Origin: Granulosicoccus antarcticus IMCC3135
GTDB lineage: Bacteria; Pseudomonadota; Gammaproteobacteria; Granulosicoccales; Granulosicoccaceae
DNA length: 64,000 bases
NCBI RefSeq assembly: GCF_002215215.1
Contig: NZ_CP018632.1
Location: forward strand, 1,353,501-1,417,500
Direction: 5' to 3'
The position numbers were made by a program, and so were the translations under genes. Shown in pieces: positions 34,904 through 44,343 of this stretch (positions within the stretch are counted from its first letter, which is position 1; each line of letters starts with the position of its first letter). Below the pieces are notes generated by a model. That model made no database searches. It saw only the letters and a list, made by a program, of their open reading frames with translations, and was not told where the DNA came from.

Positions 34904-34947
34904 AGCGGCTCCCGCCCAGAGTTTCGTATGGTTTCAGGCCTGAATAT

Positions 34948-35361
34948 TCATCGAACGATCATGACTGACAGATCGGTATGGGTAGCAAGATTTGAAGCAT
35001 GCGATCTGAACAGGTAATCGCGAAAGCCGGGTACATGAGAGGCCATCACCACAAGATCAGCGCCGATTTCATGTACGGCTTCGTTGAGTTTTTTCTCCAG
35101 ATCGATAGCAATGTCATGGCTTACCGACGAATGTGTTTCGAAAGTGACACCCGTTCTGGCCGATTGAGTTTTTGCGTATTCAACGAGCTTATCTGCAAAT
35201 TCTTTGGGGTTGTGCGCTGACGAACCAGGCATGTTGCTCGTGACGCCGACGAGTGTCAGAGAAGCGCCATAGAGCTTGGCAAGATCGGCGGCAGTATCGA
35301 TGGCTCTGATCTGTTTATCCGCATGTGCCAGGTCGAAAGGTACTGCAATAGTCTTGAACAT
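34948..35361 (-). CDS. Universal stress protein (UspA family)
   Basis: Small cytosolic stress protein of 137 residues. MFKTIAVPFDLAHADKQIRA begins the alpha/beta fold and SHVPGFRDYLFRSHASNLA carries the C-terminal nucleotide-binding-like segment, although the classic GxxGx9G(S/T) loop is altered to GFRDYLFRSHAS. The ATG at 35361 is preferred over the longer frame to 35454. An FNR-like site lies about 90 bp upstream. It is convergent with the cupin gene. Confidence 0.88.
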   Translation of the reverse strand: MFKTIAVPFDLAHADKQIRAIDTAADLAKLYGASLTLVGVTSNMPGSSAHNPKEFADKLVEYAKTQSARTGVTFETHSSVSHDIAIDLEKKLNEAVHEIGADLVVMASHVPGFRDYLFRSHASNLATHTDLSVMIVR

Positions 35362-35447
35362 ATCTTGTTGCCTGCCTTGGAATTCTCTACCACTATGAGC
35401 ACGAGTGATAAGTGGGTCAAGCTGGCGCGTTAGATTCAGAAGGCTTA

Positions 35448-35461
35448 ATGACATAGATCAA
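35448..35461. promoter_or_regulatory. FNR/Anr-like site
   Basis: ATGACATAGATCAA keeps eight of the ten specific bases of the TTGAT-N4-ATCAA consensus, including a perfect ATCAA half. It lies 87-100 bp upstream of the usp start. Oxygen control of usp genes is common in proteobacteria, but here it is only suggested. Confidence 0.35.
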
Positions 35462-35499
35462 CTCGCACAGAGAAAGAGTGGTGGTTTGACTCTACAACT

Positions 35500-36990
35500 C
35501 TACGACTCTACCGCTCTGGCATCCCGTAATAGCTCATCCACATCCAGTGCCGCTTCCAGTCCATCAGCCAGATTATCCAGCTCTCGTTCGACGGTTGACT
35601 CATAGTTCAGTGAACCTGCAGAGCCTGCCTTCAGATTATTCAACCACCAGGCCCGGAAGTCATCATTGCCGAAAACACCGTGCAGGTAGGTGCCTTCAAT
35701 TTGCCCATCCGGGCTGGTTGCACCATCGGGCTTGCCATTCAGGATCGTCATGGGGGAGCGGGTTGCTTCACCTTCGGTGGCACCCACATGAATCTCGTAG
35801 CCAGATAGTACGGATTGACTGCGAGGGCAGTGCCCATTGACCTGGCGGGTCTGCTTTTGTGGGTACATGGTTGTGACGATATCCAGCAAGCCTAGTGCTG
35901 GCGCGGAACCCGGCGCACCGTCCACACCATCAGGATCGTGAATGTATTTGCCCAACAACTGATAGCCACCACAAACACCGGTGACTTTGCCACCCGTTCG
36001 GGCGAAGGCAATGATGTCGTGATCCCAACCTTGTGCCTGCAAAAAAGCCAGATCTCCCATCGCAGACTTGGTGCCCGGGATGATGATGGCGTCGATATCT
36101 CGCGGAATGGGCTTGCCGGGTGGGACAAAGCCCAGTTCTACATTGGGCTCCAGACGTAAGGGGTCCATGTCGTCGAAATTGGCGATGCGTGAGAGCATGG
36201 GCACGGCGATGCGGATCATGGCATCGGATCCGGATCTTTGGCTGCGCTGCGTGCCTTGTTCCAGAATGACCGCATCTTCCTGCGGCAGTTTCAGTGCGGG
36301 AGGCAACCACGGAATCACGCCGCGGCATGGCCATTGTGTCAGCTCCTCGATAACCTTGACTCCGTCCACGAACAGGGCGGGATCACCTCGAAAGCGATTG
36401 ATGATGAAGCTGCATATCCGGTCGGCATCGCTGCTGCTGATAACCGCCTTGGTGCCGACTATGGAGGCAATTACACCACCTCGATCAATATCACCAATCA
36501 GACAGACGGGCACCTGCATACGCTGTGCAAAACCCATATTGGCTATGTCGCGTTCGCGCAAATTGACTTCCGCAGCACTGCCAGCGCCTTCCACCAGAAT
36601 CAGATCGTATTGCTGCGTCAATCGGGTGAAACTATCAGTCACAGCCTGCATCAGGTGCTGTCGCCGATCGTTCATGTAATGGCTGGCCGAGCAGGTGTCC
36701 AGGACCTTTCCATGGACAACAACCTGAGCGGTGCTGTCGCTTTGCGGCTTCAGCAGGACGGGGTTGAAATCCACCTCGGGCTGGAGGCCGCAAGCTCTGG
36801 CCTGCAGAGCCTGCGCACGGCCAATTTCACCACCGTCACTACAGGCTGCAGCATTATTTGACATGTTCTGAGGCTTGAACGGCGCAACCCGAATACCGCG
36901 TCGCCTGGCCAATCTGCATAGCCCGGCAACGACGGTGGACTTACCGACATCGGAGCCGGTGCCCTGAAACATCAATGCACGAGCGCTCAC
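35500..36990 (-). CDS. cobQ: Cobyric acid synthase
   Basis: Glutamine-dependent amidase of the late cobalamin pathway, making four amidations to yield cobyric acid (496 residues). The N-terminal dethiobiotin-synthetase-like P-loop is GTGSDVGKST, then KPQNMSNNA and DIDRGGVIAS. The C-terminal GATase domain has the nucleophile Cys in GVCGGYQLLG and the His of YLHGVFGND. No other cob genes are near. It starts 6 bp after the stop of the KDG kinase gene and is probably co-transcribed with it, an odd pairing. Confidence 0.95.
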   Translation of the reverse strand: MSARALMFQGTGSDVGKSTVVAGLCRLARRRGIRVAPFKPQNMSNNAAACSDGGEIGRAQALQARACGLQPEVDFNPVLLKPQSDSTAQVVVHGKVLDTCSASHYMNDRRQHLMQAVTDSFTRLTQQYDLILVEGAGSAAEVNLRERDIANMGFAQRMQVPVCLIGDIDRGGVIASIVGTKAVISSSDADRICSFIINRFRGDPALFVDGVKVIEELTQWPCRGVIPWLPPALKLPQEDAVILEQGTQRSQRSGSDAMIRIAVPMLSRIANFDDMDPLRLEPNVELGFVPPGKPIPRDIDAIIIPGTKSAMGDLAFLQAQGWDHDIIAFARTGGKVTGVCGGYQLLGKYIHDPDGVDGAPGSAPALGLLDIVTTMYPQKQTRQVNGHCPRSQSVLSGYEIHVGATEGEATRSPMTILNGKPDGATSPDGQIEGTYLHGVFGNDDFRAWWLNNLKAGSAGSLNYESTVERELDNLADGLEAALDVDELLRDARAVES

Positions 36991-36996
36991 GACGAA

Positions 36997-37902
36997 TTAC
37001 GAGGTCTGAATGTCGATGATCGCACCGCGATGTTGTACGACCTGACTGGCGCAGTCATGTCCGGCACGTGCAGCCTCCATCGGACTGGCACCTGCAAGTA
37101 ATTGCGCAAGGTAACCGCCGTTGAAACTGTCGCCGGCTGCGGTGCTGTCGACAACGTTGCTCACTTGTGTAAACGAGGGAGTGTTGTCTGGATCACCCAG
37201 GTCCAGAGGACCCTTGGCACCACGCTTCAATGCACCTTTGTGCAGTCCATATTGCTGCAGTCGGGCCAGAGCAGCCTCTTCGGAGGCGTCATTGAAAAGC
37301 TCCATTTCATCATCGACTGAGGGCAGGGCGATGTCACACTGACGCCAGGCATCTGCAATGTATTTTTGTGCTTCTGCCTGTGATGCCCAGAGTCTTGGGC
37401 GATAGTTGGAATCGAATGCCACCTGCTTGCCCGGCATGGCGCGGAAACGCTCCAGGTGCGACAGAAAACGCATCCTGGCCGGCACCGGCAATATGGCTAG
37501 TGTGATGGCGGAATAGTACAACACGTCAAATTCAGCCAGAACGTCGAATGAAGGGCCCACAGATTCGTCGAACATCAGCCGCGCTGCAGCCTGGTCACGC
37601 CAGTAGGTAAAACTGCGTTCACCATGAGCATCGGTATTGATGGCATAGAGTCCCGGTACACGCCCGGATGTGCGAGGAATGTGATTGACATCCAGGTTTT
37701 CACTGGCGATGCGTTCGGCAATCTGTTCTGAAAAACTATCGGTACCCAGAACCGTCAGATAGGCCACATCGTGACTGCTGACGGTGCGTTTCAGGTAGAC
37801 CGCCGTATTGAAGGTGTCGCCGGCGACGCCCAGGCGGGCATCCTGGCTGCCACCTTGCAGTGACAGTTCGATCATGACTTCCCCGATGCAGGCTATTTTC
37901 AT
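36997..37902 (-). CDS. kdgK: 2-Keto-3-deoxygluconate kinase
   Basis: PfkB-family kinase (301 residues) that phosphorylates KDG, the common product of galacturonate, glucuronate and alginate breakdown, feeding the Entner-Doudoroff aldolase. Its sequence follows E. coli KdgK closely: KIACIGEVMIELS at the N-terminus, GDTFNTAVYLKR, FDSNYRPRLWAS and the PfkB signature with catalytic Asp in STAAGDSFNGGYLA. It has its own upstream region with an inverted repeat, because a terminator ends the ABC operon before it. This gene anchors the proposal that the region is for uronate use. Confidence 0.93.
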   Translation of the reverse strand: MKIACIGEVMIELSLQGGSQDARLGVAGDTFNTAVYLKRTVSSHDVAYLTVLGTDSFSEQIAERIASENLDVNHIPRTSGRVPGLYAINTDAHGERSFTYWRDQAAARLMFDESVGPSFDVLAEFDVLYYSAITLAILPVPARMRFLSHLERFRAMPGKQVAFDSNYRPRLWASQAEAQKYIADAWRQCDIALPSVDDEMELFNDASEEAALARLQQYGLHKGALKRGAKGPLDLGDPDNTPSFTQVSNVVDSTAAGDSFNGGYLAQLLAGASPMEAARAGHDCASQVVQHRGAIIDIQTS

Positions 37903-37957
37903 GATCGTGCACTCGGGTAGCGTTGCTGGGTCGTCTTTTTCAGAGAAATTGAAGAAT

Positions 37958-37977
37958 GTTCCTGATATGCAAGGAAC
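37958..37977. promoter_or_regulatory. Inverted repeat upstream of kdgK
   Basis: GTTCCT (37958-37963) and AGGAAC (37972-37977) form a 6-bp dyad spaced by 8 bp, 56-75 bp before the kdgK start. It is placed like an operator; the regulator is unknown. Confidence 0.35.
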
Positions 37978-38151
37978 GGATTGCTGGAGTTTGCACAGTC
38001 AATATTTGCCATGGTCTGCCGTTGCTGAGAGCGAGTGGAGAGGGGCGGGTTTGCATCTGATCGTGCCCCTGCATGATAGGAACGTCACTCATTATAAAGC
38101 GAGTCAGCTCTGTGTATGGCAGTTGTTTGTTCTTGTCTACTTGAGTCCTAC

Positions 38152-38202
38152 ATGAAAAAAGAACCGATTCGCCCGGAATTGGAATATTTCAGGGCAAATC
38201 GG
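38152..38202 (-). terminator. Intrinsic terminator of the sugar ABC operon
   Basis: On the minus strand, CCGATTTGCCC (38202-38192) pairs with GGGCGAATCGG (38174-38164), an 11-bp stem with one wobble, then TTCTTTTTTC. It ends the transcript 26 bp after the binding-protein gene and separates it from kdgK. Confidence 0.85.
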
Positions 38203-38227
38203 CCAGATTAATTCAAGTCGTATCGAC

Positions 38228-39334
38228 TTATTCGCCTGTCCAGATTTTCAGATAGGCGGCTTTGTAACCATTGTCCGGATCAAAGCGATTTTCTGGTCCG
38301 CCATCAAACTCGATGTTCTCGGTGGTGACCACATGCAGCGGTGATACATAGCCCGACCAAGGCTCGCCGGCCAGTGCCCGGTTCATCTCGTCGACCAGCT
38401 GCCAGCCCTGCAGGGTCAAGGGTTCAGCGACCGTGACCTGCTGGTACTGTTTGCTGCGAATGCGCTGATAGGAGGACTCAGATCCGTCTCCGGCAGAAAC
38501 ATTGACCGGTGCGCCGTCACCCTTGAGGCCTGCCGCCGCTAGAGAAGGGCCCATGAAATCGAAATACAGATCGTTGATGGCCAGTGAGTGTGTCCACTTT
38601 GCGCCATATCGTTGCAACAAGGAGGTGGTCAGCTGAGGCATGCGCTGTGAAGTCTCTGCAATGGGCGTATCGACATATTCCAGAACGGTACCGCCCAGCT
38701 CTTCGATCACAGCCTTCATCTTGTCGGCCTTGTCGATAGCAATCTGATAGGTGGAATCGGTGAAAATGATGACGCCCGGTTTGCCATCTGCGTCGGCGAA
38801 GGCCCATTTGGCCGCAGCTTCAGATACTTGCATAGGATCAGTGGTGACGTTGGCGAAGATGCCGACATCATCCATGGGGCCGATAGCGGCACCTGCGTGC
38901 CATGAAACCAGGGGGATGCCCGCTTCGGCTGCGGCCTGCATGCCTTGCGCTTGTTCCTTGGAGTCAAAGCCATTGAGGATGATGCCGTCAGGCTTCAGTG
39001 CCAGAGCTTGTCCCATGGCCGAGGTGCGACCGGATATGGTACCTGCGCCATCCAGTACACGAACGGTCCAGCCAATATGCTCGGCCGCCTCCTCCATGCC
39101 TGTGGTTGCTCCCAGAATGCCACCATTTTTCAAATCACCTGCCAGAACCACGATGGTCTTGTCCGGCAGTGCTGCGGGGCCGCTGGTTGGGCCATCCCAG
39201 GTATCGACCTTGACCGCGTACTTGTTGACGAATTCCATGGCCTCACTCATCGAGTCGGCCTGTACGGAGCCAGACAGAGCGGTGCATATCAGTGCGCTAC
39301 TCAGGGCGGTGGTTTTCAGTAGGGAATACTTCAT
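38228..39334 (-). CDS. Sugar ABC transporter periplasmic binding protein
   Basis: Ribose/galactose-type (Peripla_BP_4) binding protein of 368 residues with signal peptide (about VQA|DSM). TIVVLAGDLKNGGILGATTG and LKPDGIILNGFDSKEQ mark the two-domain fold. It is the last gene of the ATPase-permease-binding protein operon and the only secreted subunit. A monosaccharide or sugar acid is expected. Proximity to kdgK suggests a uronate or 3-deoxy sugar acid, which is an inference. Confidence 0.9.
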   Translation of the reverse strand: MKYSLLKTTALSSALICTALSGSVQADSMSEAMEFVNKYAVKVDTWDGPTSGPAALPDKTIVVLAGDLKNGGILGATTGMEEAAEHIGWTVRVLDGAGTISGRTSAMGQALALKPDGIILNGFDSKEQAQGMQAAAEAGIPLVSWHAGAAIGPMDDVGIFANVTTDPMQVSEAAAKWAFADADGKPGVIIFTDSTYQIAIDKADKMKAVIEELGGTVLEYVDTPIAETSQRMPQLTTSLLQRYGAKWTHSLAINDLYFDFMGPSLAAAGLKGDGAPVNVSAGDGSESSYQRIRSKQYQQVTVAEPLTLQGWQLVDEMNRALAGEPWSGYVSPLHVVTTENIEFDGGPENRFDPDNGYKAAYLKIWTGE

Positions 39335-39383
39335 GGTTTTTGTTCTCCTTCCGTTTTTGTGTGGTGGGTCGTGCGTGGTGAAT

Positions 39384-40463
39384 TTAGTTGGTGGTGGGGT
39401 TTTGTGTCACGTCGTCAGCCTCTGTCGGGCTTGTATTACGAGGTGTTTTGACAATGCCGCCGCGCTTGCGTTGTGCATAGCCTGCGATGCCAATGGCAAC
39501 CAGCAAGGTGACGCCATTGAACATGGGCTCGACCCAGAAAGACCCACCAAACTGCTGGATGCCGGATATACCGACAGCTAGAATGATGACGCCGATCAAG
39601 GTGCCCCAGACGTTGACACGTCCTGGTTTGATGGTCGTGGAACCGAGAAAGGCGCCTACCAAAGCCGGTAGCAAATACTCAAGACCGACGCTGGCTTGCC
39701 CGATGCGAAGTTTGCTGGCCAGTAGAATGCCTGCCAGAGCCGTCAGAGTGCCGGAGGCGATGAAAGCACCCATGACGTAGCGAGGCACTGGAATACCATT
39801 CAATGAGGCGGCGGTGGGGTTGGCGCCGATGGCGTACATATAACGACCAATAGGCAGGTATTCGAGTACCAGCCAGAGCACGATGGCAATAACCAGCACG
39901 TAATAGCCGGTGATTGGCAGACCCATGAAAAACGTTGAATTCAGTGCATAGAAACCATCGGGTAGCATTGCCACCATCTGACGTCCGCCGGTGTGCCACA
40001 AAGCCAGTGCGTACAGAACCGTGCCCGTGCCCAGAGTTGCAATAAAGCTGTCAATACGCGCAACTTCTACCAGCAGCCCGTTGAGCAATCCAGAGAATGC
40101 ACCCAGAGCCAGCACGATCACACAGGCTACCGGCCATGGCAGTCCCAGTGTTTGCAGGCTGATGGCAAGAATATGCCACAACACGATGCCGTAACCGACG
40201 GTCAGATCGATCTTGCCCGTCACCATGGGGATGGTGGCGGCCAGGGACAGAATGGCGATGATGGCTTTGTCCGATACGATGGAACGCAGGTTCAGTAGTG
40301 TCGGAAAGGTGTCTGGCAGCAGCACGGTAAACAGCAGAATCAGCAATACGGTCAATATCACCAATCCGTACACCGGAGCCAGGCGTGCCAGTCGAGCGAA
40401 CAACGACATACCCTTCAATTCATCGCGAGTGGGTTCTAGTGCGCTTGCCTTTATGGAGTTCAT
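39384..40463 (-). CDS. Sugar ABC transporter permease (RbsC/AraH type)
   Basis: Membrane subunit of a ribose-type importer, 359 residues, with about ten hydrophobic helices. GKIDLTVGYGIVLWHILAIS and GANPTAASLNGIPVPRYVMG are the usual family blocks. Its ATG overlaps the stop of the ATPase gene by four bases, so the two are coupled in translation. A single permease gene serves as homodimer. Confidence 0.93.
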   Translation of the reverse strand: MNSIKASALEPTRDELKGMSLFARLARLAPVYGLVILTVLLILLFTVLLPDTFPTLLNLRSIVSDKAIIAILSLAATIPMVTGKIDLTVGYGIVLWHILAISLQTLGLPWPVACVIVLALGAFSGLLNGLLVEVARIDSFIATLGTGTVLYALALWHTGGRQMVAMLPDGFYALNSTFFMGLPITGYYVLVIAIVLWLVLEYLPIGRYMYAIGANPTAASLNGIPVPRYVMGAFIASGTLTALAGILLASKLRIGQASVGLEYLLPALVGAFLGSTTIKPGRVNVWGTLIGVIILAVGISGIQQFGGSFWVEPMFNGVTLLVAIGIAGYAQRKRGGIVKTPRNTSPTEADDVTQNPTTN

Positions 40464-41983
40464 GCTTGTGCCTGATAGTTGCTGGCCGAAGCAAACTGCA
40501 CGAGTGCTTCAGTGGTCAATTGGATGCCTTGCAGTTCCTTTATACAAAGGCCGCGATTGAAGACGATGGCGCGATTGCAGATGGTGGCCACCTCTTCGAA
40601 GTCGGTTGAGATGACGATAACGGGTACTCCACTGACCACCATTTCGTTCAACAAGGTGTAGATCTCGGCCTTGGCACCCACATCGACGCCTGCCGTCGGG
40701 TCCTCCGCAATGAGAACGCGGTTGTTCGTTGTTAACCAGCGTCCGACAATGACTTTCTGTTGATTGCCGCCCGAAAGTGCATCGATCGGCAATTCCGGAT
40801 CGTTAGGTCGTAAACCGACATCGACCCCGGCTTCCAGAGCATGTTTGTGTTCACGGCGGCGGGACATGAACGAAAACAGACCGCGACCCAGAGCACCAGG
40901 ATTCAGGTACAGGTTCTCGCGAATACTCATGGCTGTTGCAACCGATTCAACCACACGGTCCCGCGGGATCAGACCGATGCCTTGTCGCATGGCCTCTTGC
41001 GGGGAGGTGGGTTTGAAAGTCTGGTTGTCGAGTATGATTTCACCCTCAAACTCGACGGTGCCGAACAGGCAGCGACCGATATCTTCCTGACCGGCACCAC
41101 GCAAACCAACAAGCCCCAGAACCTCGCCGTTGTTGACATCCAGTGAGATGGGCCCGGTATTCTCGGTACACAGATTGCGGATTGAGAGCAGAGGGGTTCG
41201 ATCAGTCGGTGCGAGTTTGTCAAAGGTTTTAGGTTTGCTGCCAACGATCAGGTCAACCAGTTCTTCCGGGGAAGTATGAGCAACCGCCCGTACACCGACG
41301 GTTTCTCCATCACGCAATACAACGACCCGGTCAGACAGCTGAAACACTTCATCCAGGCGATGTGAGACGTAAATCATGCCGACGCCGTCATCACGAAGTC
41401 GTCGCAATACCTCAAAAAGGGTCTCGACATCGGCAGCCGGCAGGCTGGCCGTCGGTTCATCGAGCACCAGAAAGTCGCAGTCCACCGCCAGTGCACGTGC
41501 GATGGCAACCAGTGATTTTTCGGCTCTTGTCAGCCGGCTGACGCGCATGCTGGGGGCGAAATTACAGCCGACTCGCATGAGCGCTTCTCTGGTTTTTTGC
41601 TCACAGGCTTTCCAGTCGATCAGACCAGCCCTGCGTTGATAGCCTTGTGCCATTGCCATGTTCTCGGCAATGCTCATCCATTCGATCAAACCAAGATCCT
41701 GATGGATGAAGGCGACGGCCTGGCGCACCTGAGTACTGCCAGGGGTGTGCCGGTAGGGGATTCTGTCGATGGCCACGGTACCACTATCTGGTGTGTGGAT
41801 ACCGCCGAGAATTTTGATGAGCGTGGACTTGCCCGCACCGTTTTCCCCCAGCAAAGCGACTATCTCACCGCGGTCCACGTTCATCGTGACCTCGTTCAGA
41901 GCTTGCGTACCGCCAAAGCTCTTGGTGATCTTGTGGAAAAACAGCCCGTTTGGCAAAACCGGGGCCTGAGGATTTACATCCAT
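40460..41983 (-). CDS. Sugar ABC transporter ATPase (RbsA/MglA type)
   Basis: Double-domain ATPase of 507 residues. The first half has Walker A GENGAGKST and a degenerate signature (RLTRAEKSLVAIARAL). The second has a degenerate P-loop (GLRGAGQED) and intact LSGGNQQK, the normal asymmetry of RbsA proteins. The ATG at 41983 (MDVNPQAPVLPNG) is chosen; the frame is open for 51 more codons into the operator region. It is the first gene of the operon and divergent from the LacI-type regulator. Confidence 0.93.
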   Translation of the reverse strand: MDVNPQAPVLPNGLFFHKITKSFGGTQALNEVTMNVDRGEIVALLGENGAGKSTLIKILGGIHTPDSGTVAIDRIPYRHTPGSTQVRQAVAFIHQDLGLIEWMSIAENMAMAQGYQRRAGLIDWKACEQKTREALMRVGCNFAPSMRVSRLTRAEKSLVAIARALAVDCDFLVLDEPTASLPAADVETLFEVLRRLRDDGVGMIYVSHRLDEVFQLSDRVVVLRDGETVGVRAVAHTSPEELVDLIVGSKPKTFDKLAPTDRTPLLSIRNLCTENTGPISLDVNNGEVLGLVGLRGAGQEDIGRCLFGTVEFEGEIILDNQTFKPTSPQEAMRQGIGLIPRDRVVESVATAMSIRENLYLNPGALGRGLFSFMSRRREHKHALEAGVDVGLRPNDPELPIDALSGGNQQKVIVGRWLTTNNRVLIAEDPTAGVDVGAKAEIYTLLNEMVVSGVPVIVISTDFEEVATICNRAIVFNRGLCIKELQGIQLTTEALVQFASASNYQAQA

Positions 41984-42041
41984 GTCGCCGCTGCCTGTGT
42001 GAGTATTGAGAGAATTATTTTCAACGCACGAAATTCCAGTT

Positions 42042-42057
42042 GCGTTATCGGTAACGT
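42042..42057. promoter_or_regulatory. GntR-like operator
   Basis: GCGTTATCGGTAACGT contains the dyad CGTTA-TCGG-TAACG, close to the E. coli gluconate repressor (GntR, a LacI-family protein) consensus ATGTTACCGGTAACAT. A second overlapping perfect palindrome GTAACGTTAC (42051-42060) follows. It lies between the ABC operon and the LacI-type gene and likely controls both. Confidence 0.65.
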
Positions 42058-42093
42058 TACGCGCAGAATAAGACTTCAAGGTAAACCGTGTCA

Positions 42094-43125
42094 ATGACAG
42101 AAAGCGGCTCTGGATCGAAAAAAAAAGTAGTATCACTGACTGAAATTGCGCAGGAGGCCAACGTGTCCCGCATGACGGCTTCGCGTGTCTTGCGTGGTGC
42201 CGATGGGTACTCTGAAGCCACCAAAGACAAAGTGCTCGCTGTTGCCAAGCGTCTGGGTTATGTACCCAATCGCATCGCTGCGGCCCTGGGCTCCGACCGG
42301 GCTACCAGCCTGGTTGCCATTGCCTTGCCGACACTGAGTCGTGAGTTGTATAGCCAGATTCTGGAAGGACTGGAAGGCAAGCTGACCTCAATGGGGTATC
42401 AGCCGATCGTCGGTGTTGTTGGCTATGACGATGAGGCGGAGTACCACTGGCTGAATTCGGCTCTGGCCTGGCGTCCTTGTGGTTTGGTGATTGCTGGACG
42501 GGTACGCAGCAATGCCAATCGTACGCTATTGAAAAGCCTGAGCATTCCGGTCATGGAGATCTGGAATCTGTCGACACAGTCAAAGAAACCACTACGCTCT
42601 GACCCCATGCGTGTGGGACTGGATCACCATGCTGCTGGCTTGCAGATGGGGCAATACCTGAGCAATCGTTATCGAGGTCAGGCAGGCTATATCGGAGTCA
42701 AGGTCAATGACTGGGCATTGGGGGTCGACCGGATGCAAGGATTCGAAGAAGGCTATGGGCAGCCATTACAGAGTTTGCTTTTGAATGACAGCTCATCATT
42801 CTATGCTGGCTACTACGGTACCGAACAGCTGCTATCGGCTAATCCATCGGTGCGCGTTTTATATTACCTGGATGACAATATGGCGGTTGGCGGTTTGATG
42901 TTCTGTCAACAGAAAGGCATCAAGATACCGGGAGAAATTGCCGTTGCCGGTTTTGGCGGTCTGGATGTCGGTTCGATACTACCGGCGCGTCTGACCACCA
43001 CTAGCGTCCGTCGCTTGAAAGTGGGCAAGCTGGCGGCAGAAAACCTCATCAAGAGGGTCAACAATGAACCTGTATCTCTGGTAGATGACGTTGGTTTTGA
43101 ATTGTTGAAGGGCGAAACAGCCTGA
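42094..43125 (+). CDS. LacI-family regulator, GntR-like
   Basis: Regulator of 343 residues with an N-terminal LacI helix-turn-helix (VSLTEIAQEANVSRMTASRV) and a periplasmic-binding-protein-like sensor domain. VSRMTASRVLRG resembles the recognition helix of GntR (gluconate repressor), in agreement with the GTTA...TAAC operator 40-50 bp upstream. A GTG at 42088 is in frame with this ATG. It is divergent from the sugar ABC operon and should repress it until a sugar acid such as gluconate, KDG or a related compound is present. Confidence 0.9.
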   Translation: MTESGSGSKKKVVSLTEIAQEANVSRMTASRVLRGADGYSEATKDKVLAVAKRLGYVPNRIAAALGSDRATSLVAIALPTLSRELYSQILEGLEGKLTSMGYQPIVGVVGYDDEAEYHWLNSALAWRPCGLVIAGRVRSNANRTLLKSLSIPVMEIWNLSTQSKKPLRSDPMRVGLDHHAAGLQMGQYLSNRYRGQAGYIGVKVNDWALGVDRMQGFEEGYGQPLQSLLLNDSSSFYAGYYGTEQLLSANPSVRVLYYLDDNMAVGGLMFCQQKGIKIPGEIAVAGFGGLDVGSILPARLTTTSVRRLKVGKLAAENLIKRVNNEPVSLVDDVGFELLKGETA

Positions 43126-43137
43126 TTTGAAAATCCT

Positions 43138-44343
43138 TCAGACCGCACCAGCGACAACGATTGGGAGTCTGGAGCGGGCACGTGCCGTCAGCAGATGTGC
43201 CATCAGGCCCAGAGTGTAGAGACCAATGACCGTTATGAGCATGCCTTTCACACCGGCAAGGCTCAATACGCTCAATAACAAGGGCGTGCCGATGAGGTTA
43301 CCGGAATTTCCAGCCTGCGCTATGCCTCCGTTGGCAAGGGCTTGATTGCTCGGGTCCGAGTTCAACTGTGGAACGGCTGCAAAACTTGCCCCTTGTACGA
43401 GCCCCATGGACCCCATGAGTGCGATGGCCATCCAGGGCTGCGTTGGCAAGAAGAGAAAAAAGCTGGCCATGACGATAGCGATACCAAAACCCAGAGAGAT
43501 AACCTTTACCGCCGGTATGAAGCGTAGCAAGGTGACACCCAGCGTCATGGACACGACGATGGCTGCCATTGGCATGCTGCCAGCGACCACCGATCGATGT
43601 TCGGCAGGTAGCAGAGTTGGCAGAATGCTCATCAGCGCTACAAAGGTTGCTCCGTAGAACAGCCAGCCTAATGCCGGTGCGGCGATGAACGGCGAGGTAT
43701 AGACGTCACGATGACGTCGGGCAATGTCAGTGATATTCGGCAAGCGTCGGCTGCCTGCTTGCCGAGTGGATTTCACTGATTCTGCCGGTAGCAGCACGGC
43801 TAGTGCAATTCCCACCAGCGCCATGAATATTCCATGTGCCATGAACAGAGCGCCGGTACCGTAGGTACTGACCAAAGGTATGCCTAGCCAGGCTGTCAGA
43901 GCAAAGGCGACGCTAAAGAAGGTTCCCCACAGGGACATACTCAGGCCTCGGAAACGAGGCAGACTCAGTGTTCCGATCAGCGTTGGAGCTGCGACAACAA
44001 TGATCAGATGCGATACACCTTCCAGGATTCTTGATGCCATGATTACCGTGAAAGAAGGCATGATCGACTGGAACACAGATACGCAGGAACCGAGCAGCAG
44101 AGCTGCAATCAGCATCCGCTGAGCACCGATGCTATTCAGTGCAGTAGCCGCAATCAGACCGAACAGAATTCCCACCAGGCTGATGATTGATAGCAGAAAG
44201 CCGATAGCGGCCCCATGGCCAGGGTAGATAACCGATAGCTCAGGTAGAAAGACAGCGATTTTGGAGAACTGTCCGCCCGCCCCCAGACCAGCCATCCACA
44301 GTAGTATTACTAGAACGGGTAGCTTGGTGGGTACTTGAGTCAT
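43138..44343 (-). CDS. Major facilitator superfamily transporter
   Basis: Membrane carrier of 401 residues and 12 predicted helices. The loop after helix 2 (ATALNSIGAQRMLIAAL) and the helix 4 region ASRILEGVSHLIIVVAAPTL resemble cyanate/nitrate-type and drug:H+ MFS groups. Substrate unclear. It is convergent with the LacI-type gene (12-bp gap), and 111 bp separate it from pyrX, so it may be the last gene inserted before the conserved pyr block. Confidence 0.85.
   Translation of the reverse strand: MTQVPTKLPVLVILLWMAGLGAGGQFSKIAVFLPELSVIYPGHGAAIGFLLSIISLVGILFGLIAATALNSIGAQRMLIAALLLGSCVSVFQSIMPSFTVIMASRILEGVSHLIIVVAAPTLIGTLSLPRFRGLSMSLWGTFFSVAFALTAWLGIPLVSTYGTGALFMAHGIFMALVGIALAVLLPAESVKSTRQAGSRRLPNITDIARRHRDVYTSPFIAAPALGWLFYGATFVALMSILPTLLPAEHRSVVAGSMPMAAIVVSMTLGVTLLRFIPAVKVISLGFGIAIVMASFFLFLPTQPWMAIALMGSMGLVQGASFAAVPQLNSDPSNQALANGGIAQAGNSGNLIGTPLLLSVLSLAGVKGMLITVIGLYTLGLMAHLLTARARSRLPIVVAGAV

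Noticed and set aside
36068..36679. Antisense reading frames in cobQ
   Set aside because: Two overlapping antisense frames exist over a well-conserved cobQ. They have no homology signals.
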